The notes beneath the pieces are model-generated. The model was given only the letters and a program-made list of their open reading frames with translations, was not told the DNA's origin and ran no database searches. Position numbers and translations under genes: made by a program. This document shows positions 24,175 through 33,087 of a stretch of 64,000 nucleotides of DNA, one piece after another. Source of the stretch: Klugiella xanthotipulae (lineage in GTDB: Bacteria; Actinomycetota; Actinomycetes; Actinomycetales; Microbacteriaceae). Within the stretch, counting starts at the first letter, position 1; each line of letters begins with the position of its first letter. The stretch is from assembly GCF_006716695.1 (NCBI RefSeq), contig NZ_VFPN01000001.1, positions 1,240,001 to 1,304,000 on the forward strand. The letters are read 5' to 3'.

Positions 24175-24927
24175 CTACTCGGCAGCGGCTGGTGTGAGCA
24201 GACGCGAGCGGAGCTGGTCGATTGAGTGCACGATCGACAGCGCGGCCGTTGATTCTTCGGGTGAGCCGTAGCCCCACTCCACCACGATGGTGGGGATGCC
24301 GTGGGCCGCGGCTCCGTTGATATCGAAGATGCGGTCGCCCACCATCACAGGGTTGCTCGTGTCGATACCGGCCGCGCGGAGCCGGTGTAGGGCCTCCGCA
24401 ACCACGTCGGCCTTGGCGCTGCGCGTTTCGTCGGGGGAAGCGCCGACGATGGCGGTGAAGTTTTCGGTCAGGTCGAAGAAGGTGAGGATATCGACGGCCT
24501 GCAACTCCCCCTTGGACGTGGCGAGGGCCAACGGCATCCCCGCGGCGTGCAGCTCGCGGAGGAGACCGGCGACGCCCGGGTAGACAGCCGCGCCCGAGCT
24601 GGGGCCGCGCAGGGCGGCGATGTCGCGCTGGATGATGAGGGCCTGGTCGGCGAGTTCTTCCGACATCCCGAGCGTGTGGATGAAGGAGTCGCGCAGGGGC
24701 GGGCCGATGAGGGCAAAGAGTTCTTCGTCGCTGGGAATGGGGTGGCCAACCTGGGCGAGGGCCTCGGAGATGCGGCTCATGATGCCGGGGGCCGAGTCGG
24801 TGATGGTGCCGTCGAGGTCGAAGAGTACGCAGGACCACGGGGCCGTCTTGGCCGCCAATTGAGCGGCGATATCGGGGGCGATTGGCGTGGGGCGTGAGAC
24901 AAGGGAACTGTCAACCTGAGTGAACAT
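24175..24927 (-). CDS. HAD-superfamily phosphatase, phosphoglycolate phosphatase-like
   Basis: A 250-aa haloacid-dehalogenase hydrolase. Motif I is LFDLDGTITDSAPGI with the nucleophile and acid/base Asp, motif II LALATSKGELQ, motif III contains a Lys in RSAKADVV, and motif IV NPVMVGDRIFDINGAAAHG (in parts: MVGDRIFDINGA). The alpha-helical cap between motifs I and II, with IGPPLRDSF, matches the Gph/PpaX group, which act on phosphoglycolate or pyrophosphate. The exact substrate cannot be read from sequence. Monocistronic by position. Confidence 0.87.
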   Translation of the reverse strand: MFTQVDSSLVSRPTPIAPDIAAQLAAKTAPWSCVLFDLDGTITDSAPGIMSRISEALAQVGHPIPSDEELFALIGPPLRDSFIHTLGMSEELADQALIIQRDIAALRGPSSGAAVYPGVAGLLRELHAAGMPLALATSKGELQAVDILTFFDLTENFTAIVGASPDETRSAKADVVAEALHRLRAAGIDTSNPVMVGDRIFDINGAAAHGIPTIVVEWGYGSPEESTAALSIVHSIDQLRSRLLTPAAAE

Positions 24928-25047
24928 TCGGCCAATACTACCCGGCGTTTCTGGGCGTATGGCGGGAGCCGTTTCTATTCCTGTTCGGGGATTTTGTGGG
25001 TCGAGGTCGGCCGCTCTGGTGCCGGGCTGCGTCGGGGCGGGAGGGGC

Positions 25048-25563
25048 CTACTTCTTTTCGAGGGCCTCGGCCGTGATCTCCTCCCCCGTGAGGATACGGG
25101 AGATGAACTTTCGCAGCACAATAAATTTGGCCGAGCCCGCGTCAAACTGTGCGGCGACAAACGAGTCGGTGGTGATGAGCGTGAGGGCGGTGATGGCGGG
25201 CATCACGGCACCCTGCACGGTGCTGCGCTGGGCCACGGGAACCGCGGCGCGTAGCTCGGCCATCGAGGTGAACAGCGGCAGGATGAGCTGGCCCTGAGTG
25301 GAGCGCACGGTGCGGATGCGGGTGCCCTTCTTATGCCGCGACCCGCTCACGTCAACCACGAGGTAGTCGGTGCTAATAGCCCGTAAAAACGCGGCGAGTG
25401 TGGTGTAGTCGGGGCTTGCCATGAGGGTGTCGAGTGCGGCCCGGGCCGCGTCGTTGCGGTAGTCGGCCGTGACCCCTTCGGGAACCACACTGGGGGCGCT
25501 GCCATCCGGGAGCGCACCGCCCGAGGGCGTCTCGGGCGGGGTTTCGTTATCGCGATGAGCCAT
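25048..25563 (-). CDS. SseB-family protein
   Basis: A 171-aa protein with a disordered, Pro/Gly-rich N-terminus (about 1-35) and an SseB N-terminal-like domain (about 36-165). Features are YTTLAAFLRAISTDYLVVDV, LILPLFTSMAELRAAVP and the final helix with EITAEALEKK. The family name comes from E. coli SseB, whose role is poorly known. It is 27 nt downstream of nucS on the same strand, so the two probably share a transcript. Confidence 0.8.
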   Translation of the reverse strand: MAHRDNETPPETPSGGALPDGSAPSVVPEGVTADYRNDAARAALDTLMASPDYTTLAAFLRAISTDYLVVDVSGSRHKKGTRIRTVRSTQGQLILPLFTSMAELRAAVPVAQRSTVQGAVMPAITALTLITTDSFVAAQFDAGSAKFIVLRKFISRILTGEEITAEALEKK

Positions 25564-25590
25564 AGCAACGATGCTATCGAGGGTGCGGGC

Positions 25591-26283
25591 TTAGAAGAGA
25601 GTGTTGTGGTTGGCGAGGCCGCGGAGGGCGTCGTAATCGAGCACGACGCAGCGGATGCCGCGATCCTCGGCGAGCGTGCGTGCCTGAGGTTTGATCTCCT
25701 GCGCGGCAAAGACTCCCGTCACGGGAGCCAGGAGCGGGTCGCGGTTCATGAGTTCGAGGTAGCGGGTGAGCTGTTCAACGCCGTCGATATCACCGCGGCG
25801 CTTGAGCTCGACGGCCACGTGGACACCCATCGCGTCTCGCGCGAGGATATCGACCGGTCCGATAGCCGTGTAGTACTCGCGCCGCACGAGGGTGTGGCCC
25901 TCGCCGAGGGTTTCGATGTGTTCGGCGAGCAGCTTCTGGAGGTCGGCCTCCACGCCGTCCTTAATGAGCCCGGGGTCTACGCCGAGGTCGTGGCTGGTAT
26001 CGCTGAACATCTCGTGGATGTTGATGACGAGCAGGTCCGCCGTTTTGGCGTGGGTGACCTTCCAGATTTCGGTGATGCCGGCCTCCGCCTGGTCGGGCTC
26101 GACCTCGATGGCACTGAGGGTGCAGGGCGGGCTCATCCAGTTGAGGGGTTTGTAGGAGCCGCCATCCGAGTGGATGAGCACACTGCCATCGCCCTTGAGC
26201 ATGAGGAGCCGGGTGGCGAGGGGAAGGTGGGCGTTTAACCGACCCGCGTAGTCAACGGAACACTTTGCTATCACCACTCGCAC
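25591..26283 (-). CDS. nucS: Mismatch-specific endonuclease NucS (EndoMS)
   Basis: A 230-aa nuclease that cuts both strands at mismatched bases and provides mismatch repair in actinobacteria that lack MutS/MutL. The N-terminal dimerisation domain reads [18 protein letters not shown], with [16 protein letters not shown]; the nuclease core has GPVDILARD and VAVELKRRG (PD-(D/E)xK type). The C-terminus HNTLF fits a sliding-clamp binding tail. I chose GTG at 26283, giving MRVVIAKC as in homologues; GTG at 26289 would add two residues. Confidence 0.94.
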   Translation of the reverse strand: MRVVIAKCSVDYAGRLNAHLPLATRLLMLKGDGSVLIHSDGGSYKPLNWMSPPCTLSAIEVEPDQAEAGITEIWKVTHAKTADLLVINIHEMFSDTSHDLGVDPGLIKDGVEADLQKLLAEHIETLGEGHTLVRREYYTAIGPVDILARDAMGVHVAVELKRRGDIDGVEQLTRYLELMNRDPLLAPVTGVFAAQEIKPQARTLAEDRGIRCVVLDYDALRGLANHNTLF

Positions 26284-26303
26284 CCACACATCTTACCGGG
26301 ACG

Positions 26304-27536
26304 TTACCCGGGTGACGATGTTTTTGCGGGGGTGCGGGCGGCGTGTGAGGCGAGGCCCGCGAGCACGATGAGCACGAGCACAAGAATCAGGGCGTTGAGC
26401 AGGCCGATATGTTCACCCAGGAAGCCGATGGCGGGCGGGCCGACGAGGAAGGCGAGGTAGCCAATTGTGGCGACGGCACTCACCGTGGCGGCGGCCGAGC
26501 GGGGGTCGTCGGCGGCGGCGGACATCCCCACCGGGAAGCCGAGGGAGGCACCGAGGCCCCACAGAACCACGCCGAGGATGACGAGCCAGGGTACCGACAC
26601 GAAGATCACGATGGACAGGCCCACCGCGGCCAGGGCGGCGCATGTGCGCAGGACGGCCACCCGACCGAAGCGGTCGAGTAGGGGGCCGCCCACAATGCGA
26701 CCGACGGTCATGGCGGCGAGGAAGATGCCGAGTACGGCGGCACCAAGTGCGTTGTCGAGCCCGTGACCATCCACGAGGGCGAGCGGCAGCCAGTCGTTGG
26801 CCGAGCCCTCGGCCCAGGCCATGCCCAGGACGATCACTCCGAGGAGGAGGGTGCGCGGTTGGGTCCAGACGGCCAGGCGATCCCTCCAGGTGAGGGCGAT
26901 TTCGGCGGTATCGGCGGTCGAGTGGGCGGCGGTTTCGTTGTGCGGGAAGTAGCGCACGCTGAGCAGGGCACCACCGGAGACGAGCACGGCGGTGGCGAGC
27001 ATATGGATCAGGATGGGCAGGTCGGCCACCTCGGCCAGGGTGCCCGTGGCCACACCCAGCACGGTCCCGCCACTGAAGAGGGCGTGGAACAGGGGCATGA
27101 TTGTGCGGCCGATTGCGCGTTCGTTCGCGGCACCGGATACATTCATTGCCACATCGCAGATGCTGTAGCCCGCGCCGAAGAGCGCCAGTGCTACGACGGC
27201 ACCGAGCGCACTATCACCGGCCACGGCGAGGGCGGCGAGGGGGAGGCCCCACACGCTTGAGCTGAGAAAGACGGCAATCGTGCGGCGCGGCCCCAGGAGG
27301 GCAACCACATGGCTGGAGAGCAGCAGTCCGCTGATAGAGCCGATGGCGATACCCAGGATAATCACCCCCATCTCGCTCGTGCTGGCCCCCAGCGTGTCTC
27401 GCACTGTTGGGACGCGGCTGAGCCAATTAGCAATACCAAATCCGCACAGCGCAAACACGGCAAAGACCCCGTTGCGCCAGCCGATTGTGGTGTGACGCGA
27501 GGCCGCGGGGGTGGCGGAGGTGGCGGGGTGGGGCAT
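26304..27536 (-). CDS. MFS transporter
   Basis: A 410-aa transporter with about 12 membrane helices; the first begins GVFAVFALCGFGIANWLSRV. The loop FLSSSVWGLP and the glycine-rich helices fit the YbjJ/fucose-permease-like group of MFS proteins, but the substrate is not known. The gene is divergent from a LacI regulator, and a pair of LacI-type operators lies 44 nt ahead of its ATG, so it is almost certainly controlled by that regulator and may move a sugar or sugar product. Confidence 0.88.
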   Translation of the reverse strand: MPHPATSATPAASRHTTIGWRNGVFAVFALCGFGIANWLSRVPTVRDTLGASTSEMGVIILGIAIGSISGLLLSSHVVALLGPRRTIAVFLSSSVWGLPLAALAVAGDSALGAVVALALFGAGYSICDVAMNVSGAANERAIGRTIMPLFHALFSGGTVLGVATGTLAEVADLPILIHMLATAVLVSGGALLSVRYFPHNETAAHSTADTAEIALTWRDRLAVWTQPRTLLLGVIVLGMAWAEGSANDWLPLALVDGHGLDNALGAAVLGIFLAAMTVGRIVGGPLLDRFGRVAVLRTCAALAAVGLSIVIFVSVPWLVILGVVLWGLGASLGFPVGMSAAADDPRSAAATVSAVATIGYLAFLVGPPAIGFLGEHIGLLNALILVLVLIVLAGLASHAARTPAKTSSPG

Positions 27537-27579
27537 CCGGGAGCTTTCTCTGGGGCGTGGTTTGTGGGGCGAATCGAGA

Positions 27580-27609
27580 TCGAATCGTTTCGAATTCGAA
27601 ACGATTCGA
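27580..27609. promoter_or_regulatory. Double LacI-type operator, 30-bp perfect palindrome
   Basis: The whole 30 bp reads the same on both strands. It is two 14-bp sites, TCGAATCGTTTCGA (27580-27593) and TCGAAACGATTCGA (27596-27609), each of form TCGAAnCGnTTCGA with the CG centre bound by LacI/GalR proteins, 16 bp centre to centre. A further CGAATCG lies at 27570-27576. The site is 44 nt from the MFS start and 15 nt from the regulator start. Confidence 0.88.
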
Positions 27610-27623
27610 CTAAGCTAACGCGT

Positions 27624-28739
27624 ATGACCTCTTCCCGTCAAGCCGCGGGCTCACCGGCCCGCCGTGTCACCCTCGCCGATGTGGCGCGGCTCGCCGGAGT
27701 GAGTACCTCGACGGTGTCGATTGCCTTCGGCGAGGGCGGTCCCGTCTCGGATGCCATGCGCCTGCGGGTGCACGCCGCCGCCGCCGAGCTGGGCTACACC
27801 GGACCAGATCCGCGCGCCGCCTCCTTGCGGCGCGGGCGCAGCGGCCTGATCGGGGTGGTTCTGGAGGAGCGGCTGGGTGAGGCTTTTCGTGACCCCGTGC
27901 GCATTTCGCTTCTCGATGGCATCGCCGAGGAGGTGGGCGCTGCCGGTTCGGGTCTCGCCCTGCTCGGCGACGTGGCAGCCGGTCCACTCAGCATCGCCAC
28001 GGCCCCGGTAGATGCCGTCATCCTTTTCGGCTGTAGCACGGGGACCCTCGACTCGATTGAGCAGGCGCGTCGCCGCGGGCTCCCCCTCGTGGAACTGGAG
28101 GGGCGCGTGGAGAGTGATGTGTTCGCGGTTGACTCCGATAATCGGGGGGCCTCCCGCGCTGCCGCCCAGCACCTCTACGATCTGGGCCATCGCCGTGTCG
28201 CCACCCTCACCCTTCCCCTTGATCGACCGCGGGTTCACCGCGCGCTCGCCGCGGCCGACCCTGTTCCCGGCCACAACTTTGTCGCGGTCGAGCGTCTGCT
28301 CGGGGTGCGCGAGGTGTTCCCGGAGGCCCACACCATCGTGTGTGCCGCGAGCCTCGTTGAGGAGGGTCGGGTGGCCGGTCACGAATTACTGGGTGGGGCG
28401 GACGCTCCGCGATACGGCGAGGGCGGCGCGTGTGCGGCATCCGCCCGACCCACCGCGATCATTGCGCAGAGTGATCTCCTGGCGCTCGGCATGATTCGTG
28501 CTGCAGGAGAACTGGGGTTACGGGTGCCTGCCGATGTGAGCGTGATCGGGTTTGACGGCATCCGGCTCGATGGGTTGAGTGATCGAGATCTAAGCACCAT
28601 GATCCAGCCCGCCCAGGAGAAGGGACGGGCTGCGGGCCGTGCGGCGCTCGCGCTCGTCGCCGGGGAGCAGCCGGAGCGGCTGCGATACCACTCGGTGCTG
28701 CACGCGGGGGATACGACGGGCCCGGTTCCCGACCCGTGA
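27624..28739 (+). CDS. LacI-family transcriptional regulator
   Basis: A 371-aa regulator. The N-terminal helix-turn-helix reads VTLADVARLAGVSTSTVSIAF (in parts: ADVARLAGVSTSTVS), followed by the hinge helix region near PRAASLRRGRSGLIGVV. The effector domain (about 75-365) is a periplasmic-binding-protein fold, with AIIAQSDLLALGMIRA and VSVIGFDGIRLDG as usual. It contains a stretch (about 250-285, GGADAPRYGEGGACAASARP) longer and more Gly/Ala-rich than in typical members. It should bind the palindrome directly upstream and control both itself and the MFS gene. The ligand is unknown. Confidence 0.92.
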   Translation: MTSSRQAAGSPARRVTLADVARLAGVSTSTVSIAFGEGGPVSDAMRLRVHAAAAELGYTGPDPRAASLRRGRSGLIGVVLEERLGEAFRDPVRISLLDGIAEEVGAAGSGLALLGDVAAGPLSIATAPVDAVILFGCSTGTLDSIEQARRRGLPLVELEGRVESDVFAVDSDNRGASRAAAQHLYDLGHRRVATLTLPLDRPRVHRALAAADPVPGHNFVAVERLLGVREVFPEAHTIVCAASLVEEGRVAGHELLGGADAPRYGEGGACAASARPTAIIAQSDLLALGMIRAAGELGLRVPADVSVIGFDGIRLDGLSDRDLSTMIQPAQEKGRAAGRAALALVAGEQPERLRYHSVLHAGDTTGPVPDP

Positions 28740-28765
28740 GTCGATAAACGGGTGAGAATCCGCAT

Positions 28766-30085
28766 TTATGCCGCTATGGCTATCCATTTATTCCCACGCA
28801 CGCGCAATCCCAGAGTACATGCCCGAACAAGCATGTAGCCGATTGTGAAGGAGGCGGTGAGCAGGCAGACGCCGCCGACACCACCGGGAGCCCACCGCCA
28901 TACCGCCGCGGCAATAGGCAGGTAGAGGAGAAGGTTCACCGCGCCGACGGCGGCCAGGTAACGGACATCCCCCGCCCCCATCAGCACGCCGTCAACCACC
29001 CAGACGTAGCCGCCGAGGCCCAGGCTGAGGGACATCACCAGGATGGCCGGTGTGAGCATCCCGAGCACCTGCGGATCGCGTGAAAAAAGGTTTCCCAGCA
29101 CCGGGCTGAGAGCTGCCATCAGGAGGGTCCCGGCCAGGCCGCATCGGACCCCCCAGCGGATGCAGCGGGTCACGATGAGACGCGTACGCTCACGGTCACC
29201 CGCGCCCAAACTCGTGCCCACGAGCGCCTGGGCGGCGATGGCAATCGAGTCGAGGGCAAACGCGGCCGTCGAGAAGAGGGTGTAGACCACGTGGTAGCTC
29301 GCGAGCTCGTCTGTGCCGAGTTTCGTGGCCACAAAAATCGTGATCAGCAGGGATGCGCGCAGGCTGAGCGTGCGCACGAATAGCCACCCGCCGTTGGCGG
29401 CCCCGAGGCGGATACCGGCCAGGCTGGGTCGCCGGGTCGCCCCCACCCGTCGGGCCAGCCGCACACAAACGATGACGTAGACCGCGACCATCCCCCACTG
29501 CACCGCAACCGTGCCGATCGCCGAACCGAGCACACCCCAGCCGAGGCCGTAGATGAGCACGGCGTTGAGGCCCACGTTGAGCACGCAGCCGCCGAGCGCA
29601 ACCCAGAGCGGAGTAATGGTGTTCTGTATCCCGCGGAGCAGGCCAGTGGCGGCGAAGACAATGAGCATCGCGGGCACGCCCAGAAGCGAGACCGTGAGGA
29701 AGGTGTGTGCGTGTTCGGCGACCTCGGGGGACGGGTTCACGAGGGCGATGAGCGGGGTGGCACCGAGGCCCCCCACCGCAGCGACCACGAGGCCGAGAGC
29801 GCCCGCAAACCACAGGCCGTCAATGCCCACCGCCACGGCACCGCGGGGGTCACCGGCCCCCATTCGCCGGGCAACGAGCGGGGTGGTGGCGTAGGCGAGA
29901 AACACCATCAGGCCGATCACGGTCTGTAGGATGGCGGCGGCGACCGCCACGCCGCCCAGCTGTGCCGCCCCGAGGTGGCCCACCAGCGCGGAGTCCGCGA
30001 GCAGAAAGAGGGGCTCGGCGATGAGCGCGCCGAGCGCCGGGATCGCCAGACGACCGATGGAGCGGTCGGTGTCGGTGAGCCTCAT
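28766..30085 (-). CDS. MATE-family efflux transporter (DinF-like)
   Basis: A 439-aa protein with about 12 membrane helices. The start MRLTDTDRSIGRLAIPALGA and motifs LADSALVGHLG, GLLRGIQNT and AAQALVGTSLGAGD are typical of DinF-like MATE exporters, which use H+ or Na+ gradients to expel drugs or metabolites. I place the start at ATG 30085; the frame is open far upstream but that part is antisense to the M13 peptidase. Substrate unknown. Its promoter shares the 144-nt gap with the divergent M13 gene. Confidence 0.9.
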   Translation of the reverse strand: MRLTDTDRSIGRLAIPALGALIAEPLFLLADSALVGHLGAAQLGGVAVAAAILQTVIGLMVFLAYATTPLVARRMGAGDPRGAVAVGIDGLWFAGALGLVVAAVGGLGATPLIALVNPSPEVAEHAHTFLTVSLLGVPAMLIVFAATGLLRGIQNTITPLWVALGGCVLNVGLNAVLIYGLGWGVLGSAIGTVAVQWGMVAVYVIVCVRLARRVGATRRPSLAGIRLGAANGGWLFVRTLSLRASLLITIFVATKLGTDELASYHVVYTLFSTAAFALDSIAIAAQALVGTSLGAGDRERTRLIVTRCIRWGVRCGLAGTLLMAALSPVLGNLFSRDPQVLGMLTPAILVMSLSLGLGGYVWVVDGVLMGAGDVRYLAAVGAVNLLLYLPIAAAVWRWAPGGVGGVCLLTASFTIGYMLVRACTLGLRVRGNKWIAIAA

Positions 30086-30229
30086 GCGCTCCAGGCTACT
30101 GGAGGGGTCACGCAGTGCAGAGGGTGGCGGGCGCAGACTCCCCTCCACAGCCCGGTGAGGGTGCCCGCCTCTCCACAGTCCCGGTTGCCGCATGGCCGAG
30201 TGATAGCCGCACGGCATAGGGTAGTGGGC

Positions 30230-32203
30230 ATGGCTCAGAACTCGACAGATCACCTCCCCTCCGGCATCAACCTGGCAGAGCTCGACCCGAGCATCCGGCC
30301 CCAGGACGACCTTTTTCGGCATGTGAACGGTCGGTGGATCGACCGTACCGAGATCCCCGGCGACAAGGCGCGCTACGGTGCGTTCACCGAACTCGCCGAG
30401 GAGGCTGAGCGGGCCGTGCGCGACATCATCGTGGAGGCCCAATCCGCAGAGCCCGGCACCGAGCAGCGCAAGATCGGTGACCTCTACGCGAGTTTCATGG
30501 ATGCAGAGGGCCGTAACGCCCGGGGCGTTCAGCCCATCGCGGAGGATGTGGCGCGGGCGCTCGCCGTGTCGAACATCCGCGATTTTGTCGGTCTCACCGC
30601 TCGCCTGGAGCGCGCAGGAACCAGCGGATTCTTGGGGATGGGGGTCGATAACGATCCGGGTGACCCCGAGCGCTACATCATCTTTGTGATGCAGGGCGGC
30701 ATCGGTCTGCCCAACGAGGCCTACTACCGGGAGGAGCAGTTTGCGGAGGTACGCGCCGCGTATCGGAGCCACCTGGAACGAATGCTTACATTCGTCGGTA
30801 TCGCCGATGCGGCTGCGGCAGCCGCTAGCATTTTCGAGCTGGAGACCCGCATCGCGAAGGTGCACTGGAACAATGTCGAGAGCCGCGACATCCAGAAGAT
30901 TTACAATCTGCGCACGCTCACCGAGCTGCGGCACCTCACCCCGGCGCTCGACTGGTCGCAGTATCTGGGCGAGATCGGTATCCCGGAGTCCTCGTTTGCC
31001 GAGGTGGTGGCGGGGATGCCCTCCGCTATCACGGGAATCACCGATCTCCTGAGCGAAGAAAACCTACCCGCGTGGCGTAACTGGCTCGTCTGGCAGATTG
31101 TGCGTTCGTCGGCCGCGTACCTTTCCGAGGAGATCTCGCGGGCCAACTTCGACTTCTACGGTACGGCCCTCACGGGCACGCCGGATCAGCGTGAGTTGTG
31201 GAAGCGGGCCGTGGCTTTCACGGAGGGTGCCGTGGGTGAGGCGATTGGCCAGGTCTACGTGGAGCGGCACTTTGATACGCGGGCCAAGCGGGCGATGGAT
31301 GATCTCGTGGGCAACCTCATTGAGGCCTACCGCAACTCGATCACCGGCCTGGATTGGATGGGGGCGGAGACGCGCGAGCGTGCGCTGCAGAAGCTGGATA
31401 AGTTCACCCCGAAGGTGGGCTACCCCGTGAAATGGCGCGACTATTCGATGCTGGAGGTGGACGCGGCCAACCCCGTGCTCAATGCGCGCCGGGTCTCCGA
31501 GATGGAGTTTCGTCGCGAGCTTGACAAAATCGGCAGCCCCATCGACCGCGACGAGTGGTTTATGACCCCGCAGACCATCAACGCCTACTACAACCCCGGC
31601 TTCAACGAGATCGTCTTCCCTGCGGCTATTCTGCAGGCTCCGTTCTTTGACGTGGGGCGGGATGCAGCCGCCAACTATGGTGCCATCGGTGCCGTGATCG
31701 GTCACGAGATTGGTCACGGCTTCGACGATCAGGGTTCGCGCTACGACGGCGACGGCAAACTCACCGACTGGTGGACGGATGCCGACCGCGCGGCCTTCGA
31801 GCAGCGTACGGCGTCGCTCATTGACCAGTACAACGCCCTCGCCCCGGCCCAGGTGCCCGACAACTTTGTGAATGGCGAGCTCACAATCGGCGAAAATATT
31901 GGTGACCTCGGCGGCCTCTCAATCGCGTGGGAGGCGTACCTGTTGTCCCTCGGCGGTCAGGAGCCTCCCGTGATTGACGGCCTCAGCGCCGCCCAGCGCT
32001 TCTTCCTGTCCTGGGCGCAGGCCTGGCAGCAGAAGGGACGTGACGAGGAGGTCATCCGTCTGCTGACGATTGACCCGCACTCACCCAACGAGTTCCGCTG
32101 CAACCAGATCGTGCGCAACATCAACGAGTTCTACTCGGCTTTTGAGGTTGTGGAGGGAGATGCCCTCTGGCTTGACCCGGCCGCACGGGTGACCATTTGG
32201 TAG
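30230..32203 (+). CDS. M13-family zinc metallopeptidase (neprilysin/PepO type)
   Basis: A 657-aa endopeptidase of the neprilysin family without signal peptide, so probably cytoplasmic as in other actinobacteria. Zinc site: GHEIGHGFDDQG contains HExxH, and the third ligand Glu lies in GENIGDLGG. Substrate-positioning motif NAYYNPGFNEIVFPAAILQ (in parts: NAYYNP) and the C-terminal Cys-free VTIW end fit the family. The N-terminal half is the large helical domain that limits access to short peptides. ATG at 30230. A NUDIX gene follows after about 30 nt. Confidence 0.94.
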   Translation: MAQNSTDHLPSGINLAELDPSIRPQDDLFRHVNGRWIDRTEIPGDKARYGAFTELAEEAERAVRDIIVEAQSAEPGTEQRKIGDLYASFMDAEGRNARGVQPIAEDVARALAVSNIRDFVGLTARLERAGTSGFLGMGVDNDPGDPERYIIFVMQGGIGLPNEAYYREEQFAEVRAAYRSHLERMLTFVGIADAAAAAASIFELETRIAKVHWNNVESRDIQKIYNLRTLTELRHLTPALDWSQYLGEIGIPESSFAEVVAGMPSAITGITDLLSEENLPAWRNWLVWQIVRSSAAYLSEEISRANFDFYGTALTGTPDQRELWKRAVAFTEGAVGEAIGQVYVERHFDTRAKRAMDDLVGNLIEAYRNSITGLDWMGAETRERALQKLDKFTPKVGYPVKWRDYSMLEVDAANPVLNARRVSEMEFRRELDKIGSPIDRDEWFMTPQTINAYYNPGFNEIVFPAAILQAPFFDVGRDAAANYGAIGAVIGHEIGHGFDDQGSRYDGDGKLTDWWTDADRAAFEQRTASLIDQYNALAPAQVPDNFVNGELTIGENIGDLGGLSIAWEAYLLSLGGQEPPVIDGLSAAQRFFLSWAQAWQQKGRDEEVIRLLTIDPHSPNEFRCNQIVRNINEFYSAFEVVEGDALWLDPAARVTIW

Positions 32204-32235
32204 GGAGCGCTGCCGGTGACCTGCCGGGTGCGGAG

Positions 32236-32634
32236 ATGCCAGACATCCTGGTGGCCGCCATCGCACTCATCCGGAATCGCCGCGTGCTCATGGTGACCGC
32301 GCGCGGCCGCGACGTGATCTACATGCCCGGTGGCAAGGTGGATGCGGGGGAAACCCTGCCCCAGGCCGCGGCCCGTGAGGCGAGGGAGGAGGTGGGCTTG
32401 GCGCTCACCGAGTCGGCGTTGAGCGAGATGTTTACGGTGGTGACACAGGCACACGGGGAGCCCGCGGGTCGTCTCGTGCGAATGACGATTTTCTTGGCCA
32501 GGACGGGGGAGCAACCGGTGGCCTCCGCCGAGGTGAGCGAGTTGCACTGGGCCTCAACCGCTGAACTGCACCGTTGCCCGCCGGCCGGGGCCGAGGTGCT
32601 GGCGCGGCTGAGGAGGCTCGGGGTGATCGACTAA
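32236..32634 (+). CDS. NUDIX hydrolase
   Basis: A 132-aa NUDIX-fold pyrophosphohydrolase. The NUDIX box GGKVDAGETLPQAAAREAREEVGL (in parts: GGKVDAGET, REAREEVGL) holds the conserved Gly, Arg and Glu residues that bind Mg2+. Substrates in the family include damaged nucleotides, ADP-ribose and related compounds; this one cannot be assigned. I use the first ATG in frame (32236); a TTG at 32197 overlapping the M13 stop is an alternative and would make the genes coupled. Confidence 0.88.
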   Translation: MPDILVAAIALIRNRRVLMVTARGRDVIYMPGGKVDAGETLPQAAAREAREEVGLALTESALSEMFTVVTQAHGEPAGRLVRMTIFLARTGEQPVASAEVSELHWASTAELHRCPPAGAEVLARLRRLGVID

Positions 32635-32645
32635 CCACATCATCG

Positions 32646-33080
32646 CTATGCGGATCCAGGCCCGCGGGTTTCCGGGCCCGCGAGGAAGGCGTCTCGAAGC
32701 AACCGCTCTAGGGCAGCCAGATCGAGGTCGGCGAGTGTGCGGACGTAGATGCACGCCACCCCCGTGGTGTGTGGGCCGACCTCAGTGAGCCGGTGAGCGT
32801 ATTCCGAGGCGTTGCGTGGCAGGTAGAGACAGAGCTTGCCCTGACGGGGCGCAAAGCCCATGATCGGGGAGTCTCCCTCCCTGCCGGATGCGTACACGTA
32901 GTGGTGTTCGCCAAAGCCGATGATGCTGGGCCCCCACATTCGGGGTTCCTCGTTCGTCACCGCGCGCATGAGATCCACGAGTTGTAGGCAGTCCTGGCGT
33001 TGTGCGTCGCGCTTCAGGTTCGCGATAAACTCCTCGATGCTGCCATCGTGGGGGCGGGTCTTATTGCCGGAGTCAGCCAT
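32646..33080 (-). CDS. DUF1801-family protein
   Basis: A 144-aa protein whose sequence MWGPSIIGFGEHHYVYASGREGDSPIMGFAPRQ (in parts: PSIIGFGEHHYVY, GREGDSPIMGF) followed by LCLYLPRN and VACIYVRTLADLDL marks it as DUF1801 (YdhG/YdeI-like fold). Function unknown. Its ATG is 7 nt after the stop of the GntR regulator on the same strand, so they are likely cotranscribed, and its stop faces the NUDIX gene. Confidence 0.85.
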   Translation of the reverse strand: MADSGNKTRPHDGSIEEFIANLKRDAQRQDCLQLVDLMRAVTNEEPRMWGPSIIGFGEHHYVYASGREGDSPIMGFAPRQGKLCLYLPRNASEYAHRLTEVGPHTTGVACIYVRTLADLDLAALERLLRDAFLAGPETRGPGSA

Positions 33081-33087
33081 GATGCGC

